Below, piece after piece: positions 10,336-21,033 of a stretch of DNA of 64,000 nt. Origin of the DNA: Prostheceraeus crozeri (lineage: Eukaryota > Platyhelminthes > Polycladida > Euryleptidae); contig CAJQUW010005334.1 in NCBI GenBank assembly GCA_907163375.1, positions 310,001-374,000 on the forward strand, given 5' to 3'. Below the pieces are notes generated by a model. It saw nothing but the letters and a program-made list of their open reading frames with translations. It was not told where the DNA came from and did no database searches. Both the position numbers and the translations under genes were made by a program. Within the stretch, counting starts at the first letter, position 1; every line of letters starts with the position of its first letter.

Positions 10336-12180
10336 ATTTCGCATAAGCAGGATGTTGTTCATCAGTTGGTTGATTCGATGGGTGTAACTTTTGTCGGAGA
10401 CAAAAAGTATTCTGTATCCTCGATTGTACGAGCATTCGAATATTTCTCCATTTCACGTAGTCTCTATGAACGTCTAAGGCAAGATTTTGAGCTACCCAGC
10501 AGAAGCACGCTAACACGACTTACCTCATAAGTGAATAGTCTGGATGATTTCTCTTTTATGAAAACAGTCTTCGCGAATATTTCCGATGATCGCCAAAAGA
10601 ATTGTGTGCTCTTGTTAGACGAGGTCTACGTAAAATCGATCTTGCAGTTTCATGGAGGTTACGTTTTTGGAAAAGCAGTCAACAATCCCGAGGTTTTGTC
10701 AAATACGATTTTGAGCTTCATGATTGTTCCTCTTTTCGGTGGACCCAAGTTCTTTGCAAAATGCTACCTGTTAAGAATCTCACGGCTGACTTTCTTTACG
10801 AACAAGTAAAATTAATTCTGGAATACATGTGTATCGGTGAGATTGGCGCTTCTATCGTTGCTGTTGTATGTGATGGAAATCAAGTGAACCAATCATTCTA
10901 CAAATTGTTTAAAACCGATGACGAAACTCCTTGGAGAACTAGGGATGGAATGTTCTTGCTTTTTGATCATGTCCACCTACTTAAATGTGTCCGTAATAAT
11001 TGGATTACAGAGGTCACCCAAGAGTTGCAATATATTGAATGCGGAGATTCGAGTGGAAAGACAGTTGGATGGTCAGACAAAAAGTGGCTCCACCGAATCG
11101 AGTCAAAACAACTCATTAAGTTGTCAAGATTATCTGAAGTTGCTGTAAGTCCAAAGCCAATTGAAAGGGAGAGAGTGTCGACTTGTTTACAGGTGTTTTG
11201 TGAAAAAACGTGTGCTGCTTTGAAAGCGCATCCTGATATCACTAATGCTGAAGGAACTGTTTCATTCATTGAGAAATTAGTTCAGTTTTGGAGCATTGTC
11301 AACGTCCATACTCCCTTTCTTGATATAAAAAAGCGTAATCCAGATAGAGCTGTTACACGAAACTCCACCGATGAAAGTCTTCAGAATTTGCTTGATTTGA
11401 GTACCATAATCTCAAGTATGTTTCCAGAGTCATCATCTACGCGTTATACATCATTGACTCGTGACACAGCCGCAAACTTCTTCCATACTTGTCGGGGACT
11501 TGTTGATCTATCCATTTATCTGTTAGGATTAAGACATGGATTCATCATGTTGGGAAATTTCACGACAGATCCCCTGGAAAAAGCTTTCGGAAAATTGAGA
11601 CAAGGTTCAGGTGGTACTTACTTCATAACAGTACAGCAGGTATTGGAAAAGGTAGCAATTCAGAAGAAAAAAACTTTTTTGAGACTGACTGGAACTGTTG
11701 ATGTTGAAGATTCAGGGCATACGTGTGCTAAATGTGTTTTAAATATGACGGAAGAAAACTGTGCCTTGTTTGATTCCTTGCCAGATTTTGAAAATCAACT
11801 GTCTGTAGATACGAAAATGGCTCTTGTATACGTAGCAGGATATATTGTGAAAAGTGATAATGATAATATCGATGACACTTTCTTTTATTTCGCTGAATAT
11901 GGCGACTTTACATTGCAATTAGACCGTGGAGGTTTGACTAAACCAGGTGACCGAGCGGTTTAATTTGCCTTTTTTGGATATATTATCTTTATTCAAATAT
12001 CAGATCATGTCTGCCGGTCGTCATTGCGAGATCTTTTGTTGAATATGTCTGATTTTTATGATTTGCGTAGGAAAACATGTCATTGTATCACTTTTGCAAA
12101 CATTTTGTTGAAGAACTATTGTTTGTTTAAATCGCCAAGAAGTGAAAAAGAACCAAAGCAAAAAGTCCTCAAATTGTCTT
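10336..12180 (+). pseudogene. P-element (THAP9-like) transposase fragment
   Basis: A broken DNA transposon coding region, cut-and-paste RNase H-like transposase. Reading along: FSISRSLYERLRQDFELP (10330-10530 frame), then LLLDEVYVKSILQFHGGYVF (10531-10809 frame), then a 10602-11963 frame with VAVVCDGNQVNQ, FDHVHLLKCVRNNW, LGNFTTDPLEKAFGKLRQGS, HTCAKC and YVAGYIV, and a C-terminal piece to about 12175 containing ITFANILLKNYC. The three likely catalytic acids (D of LLLDEV, D of VCDGN, E of DPLEKAFG) are still present. One in-frame stop near 10528 and frameshifts near 10770 and near 11965 break it. The THAP domain and 5' end are missing: the frame begins exactly where the terminal repeat of copy A ends. 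Confidence 0.85.
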
Positions 12181-13520
12181 GATAACATGCTGTCGAATAT
12201 AGTCCAATATATCCACAATTTTACTTGATTTTTGTGCGTCAAATAGTGTTTGGGAGTCTTAAGCTAGAATTAACATGATCGCCTCCAGTCGTCGACTCCA
12301 GTTGCATGATGAGATGGCCTGTATTGTGACATAATATTTTTAAATATGTGTCCCACAGATCATATCAATAAAAACCGATCTGAGAGTTTTAGCCGATTGC
12401 CGAGCCGTTTATCTTCTATCGGTAGCTGCGGTGAGCCGCTAGCCATTCTGTTCTGCTCTGTTTTACACATACAGATCACATATCTGAACTATTGTCCTCT
12501 CTTGTCTAGAGAAGACAATAGATGACTAGGATTTCACCAGTCTGAACTCTGACTGCGGGTCTAGTTTAGGACCTGTCTGACTTTAACTTGAGATAACTTC
12601 TTATGCAGATGCCGTATAACCTGCGTTCTTCACGTAGAATAAGATCCAAATGAGATGTGTCACTTGTATGACTATAAATGAAATTGGACCGTTAACAAAG
12701 CCTGTAGACGACATGAAAGGAAATTATAAAAATTGATCTTGTAACCACAGACTCATGATTCATGTTTCCATTTTTTGCATGATTGATCTTAATTATCCAT
12801 TGCAAACGATCCTGAGCAGAGTGATGTTCCAGCATGATTCCAGACGACTCTATAGACTATTTTGTGATCTTTATTGGTCGGCCATGTCAATGATTTTCAT
12901 AAATTGATAGTCGTTTACAATGAATTATCTTTCATGTTATCAAGACAGCAGAGTCATTCCATAAAACATCCACTTGTTTAACAGTTTATCAAGAATTTTC
13001 TGTTATTTTCGGTAGACTTTTCGTGACTTATGGTCCACAACTATCACTGCAGTCACAATCATTTTGGTGAATCACTCATTGAAGCGATGATACAACATCA
13101 ATGAGAAATGTTGCATACGTCCAATGTAAGTAATTTTCAAGTACTGAAAGTTTTCCTTCTGATAGATCCACAGGCAGAATCTCAAAATTTGATCACTAAA
13201 TGGCACATTCACAGATGATTCTGCTTTCAGTTCATTTTGTCTCCCTTATGAATACATGTTGGAAATATTCATGTCCGCTCTAGATGACATATACATCTAA
13301 TAATCCGACCTCGATGGTTTTACACATCTCCATCCGATGCCTTCATTTCTCTTTCACAGCATACAAGGTCAACCTGATGATGCGCTTTATAAATCTAGAA
13401 TAAATCTACAGTATATTGTTCCTTATATACCCATGTCCGTTAGTTGTAATATTCTATTATAAGTGAACCTGATTCTTGTGAAAATTGATTTTATCGCAGC
13501 TATTTAAAAGTCATTTTTAT
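12181..13520. other. No gene recognised
   Basis: AT-rich sequence without convincing coding potential, repeats or RNA genes that I can see. It may contain the lost 3' end of the P element. Confidence 0.5.
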
Positions 13521-13527
13521 ACCAGAT

Positions 13528-13533
13528 TTTATT
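13528..13533 (-). terminator. Poly(A) signal of the pantothenate kinase gene
   Basis: AATAAA on the minus strand, about 53 bases after the stop codon at 13586-13588. Confidence 0.6.
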
Positions 13534-13585
13534 GATGAGTATTAATGATTGCCCACATTTCGAAAACTATGATAGCATCAAATAG

Positions 13586-14734
13586 TCAAGTATCTTTCAC
13601 TGATTCATTGCTGACGTCGGCTGAAGAAATGTCTTTCAAAATTTTTTCATGATGATCCTTTTCGATCATAATCGATCCCAAGGCTCCTAAGAATCCACAT
13701 CTCATAAATTTAAATTCTAATACACTATTAGGAAAGCTGTAGTTAAATTGTTCCAAAATAATTCGTCTTACTAGTTCCGAACGGATCCAGTTTCCAGCGA
13801 CATAAACTTTACTTAATCCACTTCTTAATGACGCATGAAGAGCCTCATTGAAAAAAGTTTCAGCAAACATTGATATTAAACACAATGCCAAGTCCTCTTT
13901 CCGTGCAGTTCTTTTTTCTTTCCATTCTCGACTGAAACGGCCAAAGGTAAAGTACGTGAACTCCCCATCAAATTCTCCATATTCCGTTCCTTCAGTTGGT
14001 AGGCTGTCTTTGACTTGAAAATTGGTGTTGGCAAGATCTCCTTTCTCTGCTAATGAGACAATCTCATCATAATTTCTAGTGCCAAGAAGGCATTGTGCAA
14101 GACCCAAGAAAGTGACTCCTGCAATGAAGTTGGTACCTAGAGGCATTATCTTCCCATCGATATCTATTTCCGTGATTACTAAACCAGAACCAGCCTGCAT
14201 GAACATCGCAGGTAGCAGTCCTTCATGATCGTTCCTTGTCATTTGCTTCTCAATCATGGGGTAAAAGCGACCCATGAAAGTGCCACCATCAACAACTTTT
14301 TGTTGCACATTTCTAGGTGGTGGATATGAAATGTCACTTAGCTTGTTGCTTTGATGTAGGTAATGAAATCCAATGGCTTGCGTAACAAACTCATCCATGA
14401 AAAAGGCTTTAACTCCAAGAGCTCTTTGAAATGTTTCGATTAGAACATGGAATCCAATGCCAGTTCCGTGAAAGATTGCGTCACTCTCTGGAATATAAGC
14501 CTGTTCTTTTATTATTTGGATTGCAGGCATGACGTCACTGAGTTTAAAAAGATAGCAATGGACTGTAAGCAATTCATCCTCTGAGAGTTTGCGTAAAGCA
14601 TCTTCTTTTTTTATAAGACAAACTTTAATAATTGAGGTTCCTTTGTCAAAGGAAGCCCACACAACAGTTTTTGATAAGTACGATCGTCGAATGAGAAATG
14701 TCTCGTGTGAGAGTGCAGAAGACGACATTGTCAT
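13586..14734 (-). CDS. Type II pantothenate kinase (Fumble/PANK family), single exon
   Basis: Phosphorylates pantothenate, the first and controlling step of coenzyme A synthesis, if active. The 382-residue frame is uninterrupted and has the family landmarks in order: a phosphate-binding start DKGTSIIKV (residues 30-38), GTGIGFHVL (90-98), a DE pair (114-115) in MDEFVTQAIGFHYL matching the conserved acidic segment that holds the catalytic Glu, AGSGLVI (about 185), AGVTFLGLAQCLLGTRNYDE, SREWKEKRTARKEDLALCLI and the C-terminal MRCGFLGALGSIM. Length is close to the catalytic core of animal PANKs. Two ATGs lie at 14734 and 14728. Oddities: the usual DxGG start is DKGT, the usual GGGA turn is GTGIG, and there are no introns, unlike most animal PANK genes. 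It may be a retrogene, a diverged host gene or transferred DNA. Family assignment is strong; activity is uncertain. Confidence 0.85.
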   Translation of the reverse strand: MTMSSSALSHETFLIRRSYLSKTVVWASFDKGTSIIKVCLIKKEDALRKLSEDELLTVHCYLFKLSDVMPAIQIIKEQAYIPESDAIFHGTGIGFHVLIETFQRALGVKAFFMDEFVTQAIGFHYLHQSNKLSDISYPPPRNVQQKVVDGGTFMGRFYPMIEKQMTRNDHEGLLPAMFMQAGSGLVITEIDIDGKIMPLGTNFIAGVTFLGLAQCLLGTRNYDEIVSLAEKGDLANTNFQVKDSLPTEGTEYGEFDGEFTYFTFGRFSREWKEKRTARKEDLALCLISMFAETFFNEALHASLRSGLSKVYVAGNWIRSELVRRIILEQFNYSFPNSVLEFKFMRCGFLGALGSIMIEKDHHEKILKDISSADVSNESVKDT

Positions 14735-14760
14735 TTAAAACTTCATTGACATCAATGAAC

Positions 14761-14770
14761 TCTATTTATA
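14761..14770 (-). promoter_or_regulatory. TATA box of the pantothenate kinase gene
   Basis: TATAAATAGA on the minus strand, ending 27 bases before the first ATG at 14734. With the usual 25-30 base spacing, transcription would start about at the first ATG, which favours a very short leader or use of the second ATG (14728). Confidence 0.55.
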
Positions 14771-16641
14771 CACTGCAGTGCCTGTAAACGAGAGAAGCAG
14801 GCATGTACAGCTCTGGATTGGCCCATGCATTTTTTTCAAGGTCAGCATTACATAAAATTGTGTCATTCATATGTGATGACAGGATACATGGAATGATACG
14901 CACTTTATCTGCGTAAAATACTTGACAAATTGATCGTTTGATGAGATACAACGCTAAGTGAGAGCAATAAATTTATTTGATCATATCATGAAGTATCAAG
15001 GGTTAAGCTCGGCTGGTAATCTTACTGAGTTCAAACTAATCATCATCAGTTTGCATTCTACCAGCACCTCTATATAAAACTGGAAAGTGGACACTGAAAA
15101 CAGGATAGATGAAATTAAAAAAACCTTCCACTCCTCATTTTTCTCTTTTACTAATTGCAGCTTTTCCCAAGAATTTCACATGATGAATTCAAAGAAACAA
15201 AACTTATCTAGCTTGATGCACATTCTAAAAGAAGTTTTACGTAACTTCTGTACATCATATGATTCAATTTCAAAAATCAATATTTTCACTTTTCTTCTTC
15301 TTTGAATTTCCGAACAATGAGAGCAAGGCAATTTGAACAGCGTGATAAATGATTATCTTTACATTGCTTATTCCTAAGTAGTTACAATTACTTCTCAATT
15401 ACATGGCTAAAAATGTAATTGATTTCGATTACAATTACAGGAACAGGAAACATGGAAATGAAAGCATAAAAATAAAGTTACAAGAATTTTGAATATCATG
15501 AAGTCTTGAAAAAATTTTAAACAAATTAATTTTGAAATTTGGATTGATTTAATGAAATCGATAAAGCGTAGAAGGCCTACATTCAAGACAAAACAAGTAG
15601 TAGATAATGGATTGAAGGTGCTGACCGTTTCATGAAATGTTGTCCATGCCGCACGGCTACTCAATATATTATACAGCTTTTTACCTGTGTATTTGCATTA
15701 AGCAAATCTTCGTATATTCTTATTGAATTCGAGACTAATATCACAATAACATATTGCGCTGTCGTAAAAGTAAGTTAAACTTATTCAAAAATTGTTATTT
15801 GATCAATAGGCCTGTACATAATAGTATATGATATAATTTAGCTAATTCTATCAATTGAATTATTTAATGGAAATAAGTCACATTTTCCAATTTATTAATG
15901 AAACTTCAAAATTCAACATCCGCAATCTTATGAGAGATAAGTGCACTTCTCTATGTAATTATACAGAATCTCAGATCATTTGCACGCGCTAGATCAATTC
16001 AATAGTACAATTTATCTCAAATCAATTGACGCAATCTACTTTTCAATCAATCACTTATGCATCCCACAGCCCCTGCCTTGAGAAACTTGCCTAAAGATCC
16101 TATTCCCGTATCAGCCACATCAAACGCAATTCATAGATCTTCTTGTGATAGAATACATCGGCAGAGCGAGAAGATGATTCAGGGGTAGAACATGCCCGAA
16201 AGTGGCATGCCAACGGCAATAAGAATGCTGGTGTGTCAGCAATTACAAGACATTTATTATTCTGCTCCATTTCGCATACTGATCCCAGACAAGCGCTTAA
16301 AGTTGTGAAACGAGTGAGAACCTACAGAGAACTTCAGATATTGGCAGCTTTGTTCATCAAGAGAAAAAAGCCCAATCTGTGCACCCAGGAGGAGTATGTT
16401 GTTTGCTTTATTACGTCGACTTTTAGCTTTTATTGTCTCAGTTGCATTTATTTCCATGCTTTTTCTAAGTTTTCGATAATTTATTAACTCTTGTCTTTTA
16501 GGATTACATAATTCGGGTAAAATTCTGGTTTTGAGCTTTCTCTACAAACTGATACTAGGAAAAGCAGCTTCGAATAGAAATTATTCATTTATTATTATGA
16601 CTTCATTTAGCTTTCCTAACTTTTGACATCGGCATCAAAGT
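14771..16641. other. No gene recognised
   Basis: AT-rich intergenic sequence. Short open frames here have no recognisable motifs. Confidence 0.5.
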
Positions 16642-16643
16642 TA

Positions 16644-18048
16644 TACAGGGTGACTCAAAAGTCTTAATTGGGTTTCAAATAGTGATTTTTCAGTAGGTAT
16701 TTACACTAAGAACCTAATTTTTCATTTTTGCTGTAGAGGAAGAACCAGAATTTTCGAAAGACTTGATTTTCACAATAAGTGCTGGAAGTGACCTCCGTTA
16801 ACTTCGGTACAAGGAACGACGCGCTTTTTAAAGTTATCAAAAGTCTTATTGATCGTGACTTTTTTTCGCTGACTGAACTGCTTCAGCAAGCTTCACTTGT
16901 AATTCTGTGTTGTTGGTTGGCCTATTCTTATACACCACTTCCTTGATATGACCCCTCAAAAAATAATCAGGAGGCGTCAGATCTGGGCTTCTAGCTGGTT
17001 AGTGAATGGGACCGTTTCGTCCAATCCATCGATTAAGGAATTGGATGTTGAGAAATTCTTTAACATTCAGACCCCAATGAGGCGGAGCGCCATCTTGTTA
17101 AAAAACGTCGTCGAAAATCGTCCTAATCACCAGTTCCGGAATAAAAAAATCCTTCTACACCTCAAGATAAGTCTTTGGTCACTTGATTCAAAGAAGTAAG
17201 GTCCAATGATCGGGTTGCAAAAACATGGCCGCCCATACCACCAGTCCTTTCGACTTCAGAGGAACCTCGCTAGCCTACATAAATGTGGATTTTCATAGTC
17301 AAAAATCACACAGTTGTGACTGTCAATGTTACCATTCAAATGAAAGGTTGCCTCGTCAGAAAAAAAGAGTTAATTGATGAAACCGGGATCATCACATAAC
17401 CGGTTAATTTTTTCACAAAACTGAAGCCTTGGTTCATAGTAGTCCGGTAACAGTTCATGCACGTGTGAAATATGACATGAATTCATGCTAGTTGTTCGCT
17501 TCAAAGCACGTCGAACAGTCCCACCTGGCATATCAAGCTCATTGGCTGCATCCCGTACCGATGGTCATGGATTATGTTCAAACTCTTCCTTGACACGCAA
17601 GCCATCACCCTCAGTAAGGGATGGGCGACCACTTCGCTCAGCATCTTGGACAGTATGCTACCCGCTTCGCTAAATTTGTTAAACACCAGTCGGAATATGC
17701 TTTCAGAAGATAGCTTTGATGAACATTTTCTTACAGTACATTGAGTTTTGTAAATATTTTGTAGGGCAATCAATCAATCAGATTTCATGATAAAGTATTT
17801 TTGGCTGTAGTCAGTGTGAAAAAATTTGTAAGTGAAAAACGTCTTTCATGACATCTAATCAATTGGTTGATTTCCATAATATGAATGAGCTTGGATGGAA
17901 CCTTAACTTGATTTTTTCACAATTTCGAACTGCTACTAAAATTCTGGTTCTTCCTCTACAGTATAAACAAAACATTAAATTTGCAGTGTTAATACTTACT
18001 GAGAAATCTTGATTTGAAACCCGATTAAGACTTTTGAGTCACTCTGTA
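16644..18048 (-). mobile_element. Mariner-like (Tc1/mariner, IS630 superfamily) transposon, dead
   Basis: A 1405-base element flanked by TA duplications (16642-16643 and 18049-18050). Terminal inverted repeats begin TACAGGGTGACTCAAAAGTC on the left and TACAGAGTGACTCAAAAGTC on the right. On the minus strand, broken transposase pieces include a helix-turn-helix segment (SVRDAANELDMPGGTVRRAL, about 17500-17560), FFSDEATFHLNGNIDSHNC (about 17310-17370), FCNPIIGPYFFESS (about 17190), then QDGAPPHWGLNVKEFLN, FLNRWIGRNGPIH and RSPDLTPPDYFLRGHIKEVV (about 16935-17100). The pattern is that of the mariner DD(34)D catalytic domain. Several stops and frameshifts interrupt it, for instance a stop after GRNGPIH at about 17005. 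Confidence 0.88.
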
Positions 18049-18145
18049 TATTATGTGTCTCTTTTTAAAATTTCAATGTGCTCTAAAAGAATTCCCCTTT
18101 TGTCCGGCCACGATTATATTGAATGAAGTTAAAAGTTAATATGTT

Positions 18146-20733
18146 GATAAACGTCAATCAATGTCTTGCTGAGCTTAACATTTTGGCAGGACAGGAAAAA
18201 ATCTTGCGTTCAATTGAAAAACCCTGTCCTGAGTGACTGAGGGGATTGTTTGCTCAGCCGCCTGCATCATAGAAGCCAAGCGAAGTTTATGATACTGAAG
18301 CAGTATCTATTCACGGATGTTTCAGCTCATTCTTTTTTAAAAACAGCCTTTACAATAGATGAGAAGAGTTATGACCGTCCATGCGGTCATTTTGACCACA
18401 TCCTGACCACAATCCACTTTCTCTATGTTTGTCGTCTGCGACAACCAATTTGACATTATGCCATGAAGGTTTCACGGACTTGGAACGTACCCAATTTCAG
18501 CGTAATCAGCTGCCTTGAAAGCATTTGATATCATGTTAATATTTCTCTTACGATGATGAAAATCATCCCAGCAGCCATTTATAATAGAATATAATGCTTA
18601 CTAATCTAAATTATTTATGAAAGTAGTCCTAATAAGGACTGATGGCGTTCTCCAATCCGCAAGTGTACAAAGGCAATGCTGCTGTAACCATTGGATTAAT
18701 CAGTTCTTAAAAGAACTCAATGGAGCTTTCTCGTGGCAACGAATTAAAATTGATCAGCTTTGGCCCAATATCTGGTAAAAATGAAAATCTGAAGACTTGT
18801 AACTCTACTCATTCTTACTGTTAATATACTAATACCATAGATTCCAAACACTGCCGCATGCACGTTCAAAACAGACGTCCAATATACTGTACCGACTACA
18901 GATGCTGATAGTGGAAATAAAATGGGACAATGGTCACCACACGTTAAGGAAATCAAAAATGGATATTATAAAACAACAGTAGACCGATGAATAAAAATTG
19001 GAAAAGTGGAGGTAAAACATGGAAACACAACGATGCTACTACACCGATTACAAGTGAACTATATCTGACAATACACATGGTGGATAATGGTAAGAGTGGA
19101 TAAGTGGAAAGTGGATAATGGAGGTAAACAATAGAGCTACAATGACACTCTACTACACCGAAAGCAATGAAACTATACACACTATCCCTAAGACTACACA
19201 TGGAAAATACTATTTCTTCACTTGAATTTGTTGTCGCCAGTTTCTTCATCCGTCTATAATACTTCATGTAATCCCACATGTCTTCATTTGAAATACAATA
19301 CACTACTTCAGCTACCGATTAAGGGATATAAAACATAATACTGCAGTCCGTCAGTCATCAGCAGGTACTCGTCTAGTTGTGTTTCGACCCCTAACCTGAA
19401 CACTCAAACCCAGACGAGCGGGGTCCCACACATAGTGGCTGACAAAATACTGAATAGGTAATAATATGTCTGTAAAGATATATCACAAAGATAAATCAGA
19501 CATCATTCAATTGCTACGTTTCCCACATGTAAACTCATCCTGTCATTAAATTCATCTCATCAGTAAATACGAGTACAGTATGTTTTTGCAATCCGCACAT
19601 GTAAACAAATCCTGTTCATCAATCTTTGCCTTTTCGATTCCCACAAGTAAACAAATCCTGCTCACCCTCGAATCCCATAAACATGTAATCGTTGTGTGAT
19701 AAATATGTAATCCGACTTTACACAAACTTCGCCTCATACATCAAGACTTAACAATGGGAGCTCTCTCATCTCCCGTAAGCCACTCTAAGCGCTCTGTATT
19801 GACTCTTCACCGCCCACCCTACACAAACCGCCCCCTACCCCTCTATACAAACATGTGGCTTCTCCGGTACCTGTAACCGCAATTCATCGTTTATTTCGGA
19901 AAGAGTGAACTCAGGATGTTCTTTGGTTATTCGCACACTAGTGCGCCACGCCTGCTGTTTAGACCTGCTCTTTGGCCTCCAATCTCACCAGTTTTGCTTC
20001 AATCTGAAAGTTGTTGACGAATTTACATATAGATTGCAGGTATCACTTTGAGAATCATGAATGATGTTCTACTTGAGCCAAGAAATCGGAACATCTGGAT
20101 CGTGTTTTGTATTAATGATCTGACCACAGAATTAAACATTTCGTCTCTTCTTCTGTTTGACTAGAAAGGAAGCATGTAACGTTAATGAAATGGCACAATC
20201 TGCTGACATAATACCATAGCAATCGAACAATAAGCAGCCAATAACAATATCTCTGCAAGGTATTAAAAATGTCTTTTTGCCCACTTAATAAGTTCCTGCA
20301 TGTGCCATTGTTTTGAATCAGTTTGCACTTCTAGCAAAGTGATGCGGTTAAATAATATAATTCTGTGGATCTGACAGACGCGTACACTGAGATGAATTGC
20401 TTTGTCTGCGTGTTTGAGTCTATCTGATAACTTTCCTCAATACCACCGGCTACCACATAGAAATTGATAGCAATAAAACCTCTAGAATGGAGGTAAAGCG
20501 TCATGGAATTCACAATAATGGCACAAAAATCTCACGCATTTTCCCTTTGATAAACTTGTCGACGGCTGAATCATTGGATTAGAATCAGTCACATGTGCAA
20601 TTCTAAGCTTTTCATTGGTGGTTCATGTCCCTACTTCGTTCCTCCGGATGTGCCGCGACCTTGAGCCAATTTCCATTCTAGTCAACTTCAATCTATTTCT
20701 ATGGTCTACCAGGATTATCCGCTCTAGACTAAC
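18146..20733. repeat. Left arm of the outer 35-kb inverted repeat
   Basis: Reverse complement of 50040-53055. The outermost shared words are GATAAACGTCAATCAATG, the innermost CCGCTCTAGACTAA. Identity is very high by eye (about 97%), and several short frames (e.g. 18250-18453, 19552-19737, 20331-20513) reappear in the other arm only because the DNA is copied. The arm holds internal near-duplicates (two related segments in 18960-19210; AAACAAATCCTG words in 19600-19680). No coding region is recognised. Confidence 0.85.
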
Positions 20734-20734
20734 A

Positions 20735-21033
20735 GTAGTAATCCCATTGCAGGGCGAAGGCCAGTGCAGTGAAACGATGAGTCATCGCTGCTGAGTCCCA
20801 CCCCTCTGGAAGGAAATGACCAAGGATGTGATGGTGGTGATCGGACCGATTGCAGGAAACCGTTCCCTCCCCTCCCTCCTGTGAGGCTGTTAGGTGTTCG
20901 TCGTTCTCCTATCGTGTTAGTGTAGGTTTTGGACGTTTTGGGATGAGAAAGGCCATATTTCGGGGTGAAGGAGTGCTCGCATGGACAAACCGACCACAGA
21001 TTCGGATTCTACGTGCAATTTTACATCGGTAGG
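20735..21033. repeat. Outer part of the left terminal repeat of copy B
   Basis: Contains TTTTGGACGTTTTGGGATGAG and neighbouring words that match the reverse complement of 10070-10130 in copy A. It continues at 24704 beyond the inserted transposon. The exact outer end is not defined; the junction with the left arm of the outer inverted repeat is at about 20733. Confidence 0.55.

Noticed and set aside
9802-10362. 186-residue minus frame and 151-residue plus frame in the terminal repeat
   Set aside because: Both strands are open at once over a duplicated non-coding unit; no protein motif.
13586-14734. Pantothenate kinase as cargo of the PolB element
   Set aside because: It lies more than 3 kb beyond the terminal repeat, past a P-element relic, and has no counterpart in copy B.
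18250-20513. Short open frames conserved between 18250-20513 and 50263-52951
   Set aside because: They recur because the whole outer arm is duplicated in inverted orientation; no motif or splice context supports genes.
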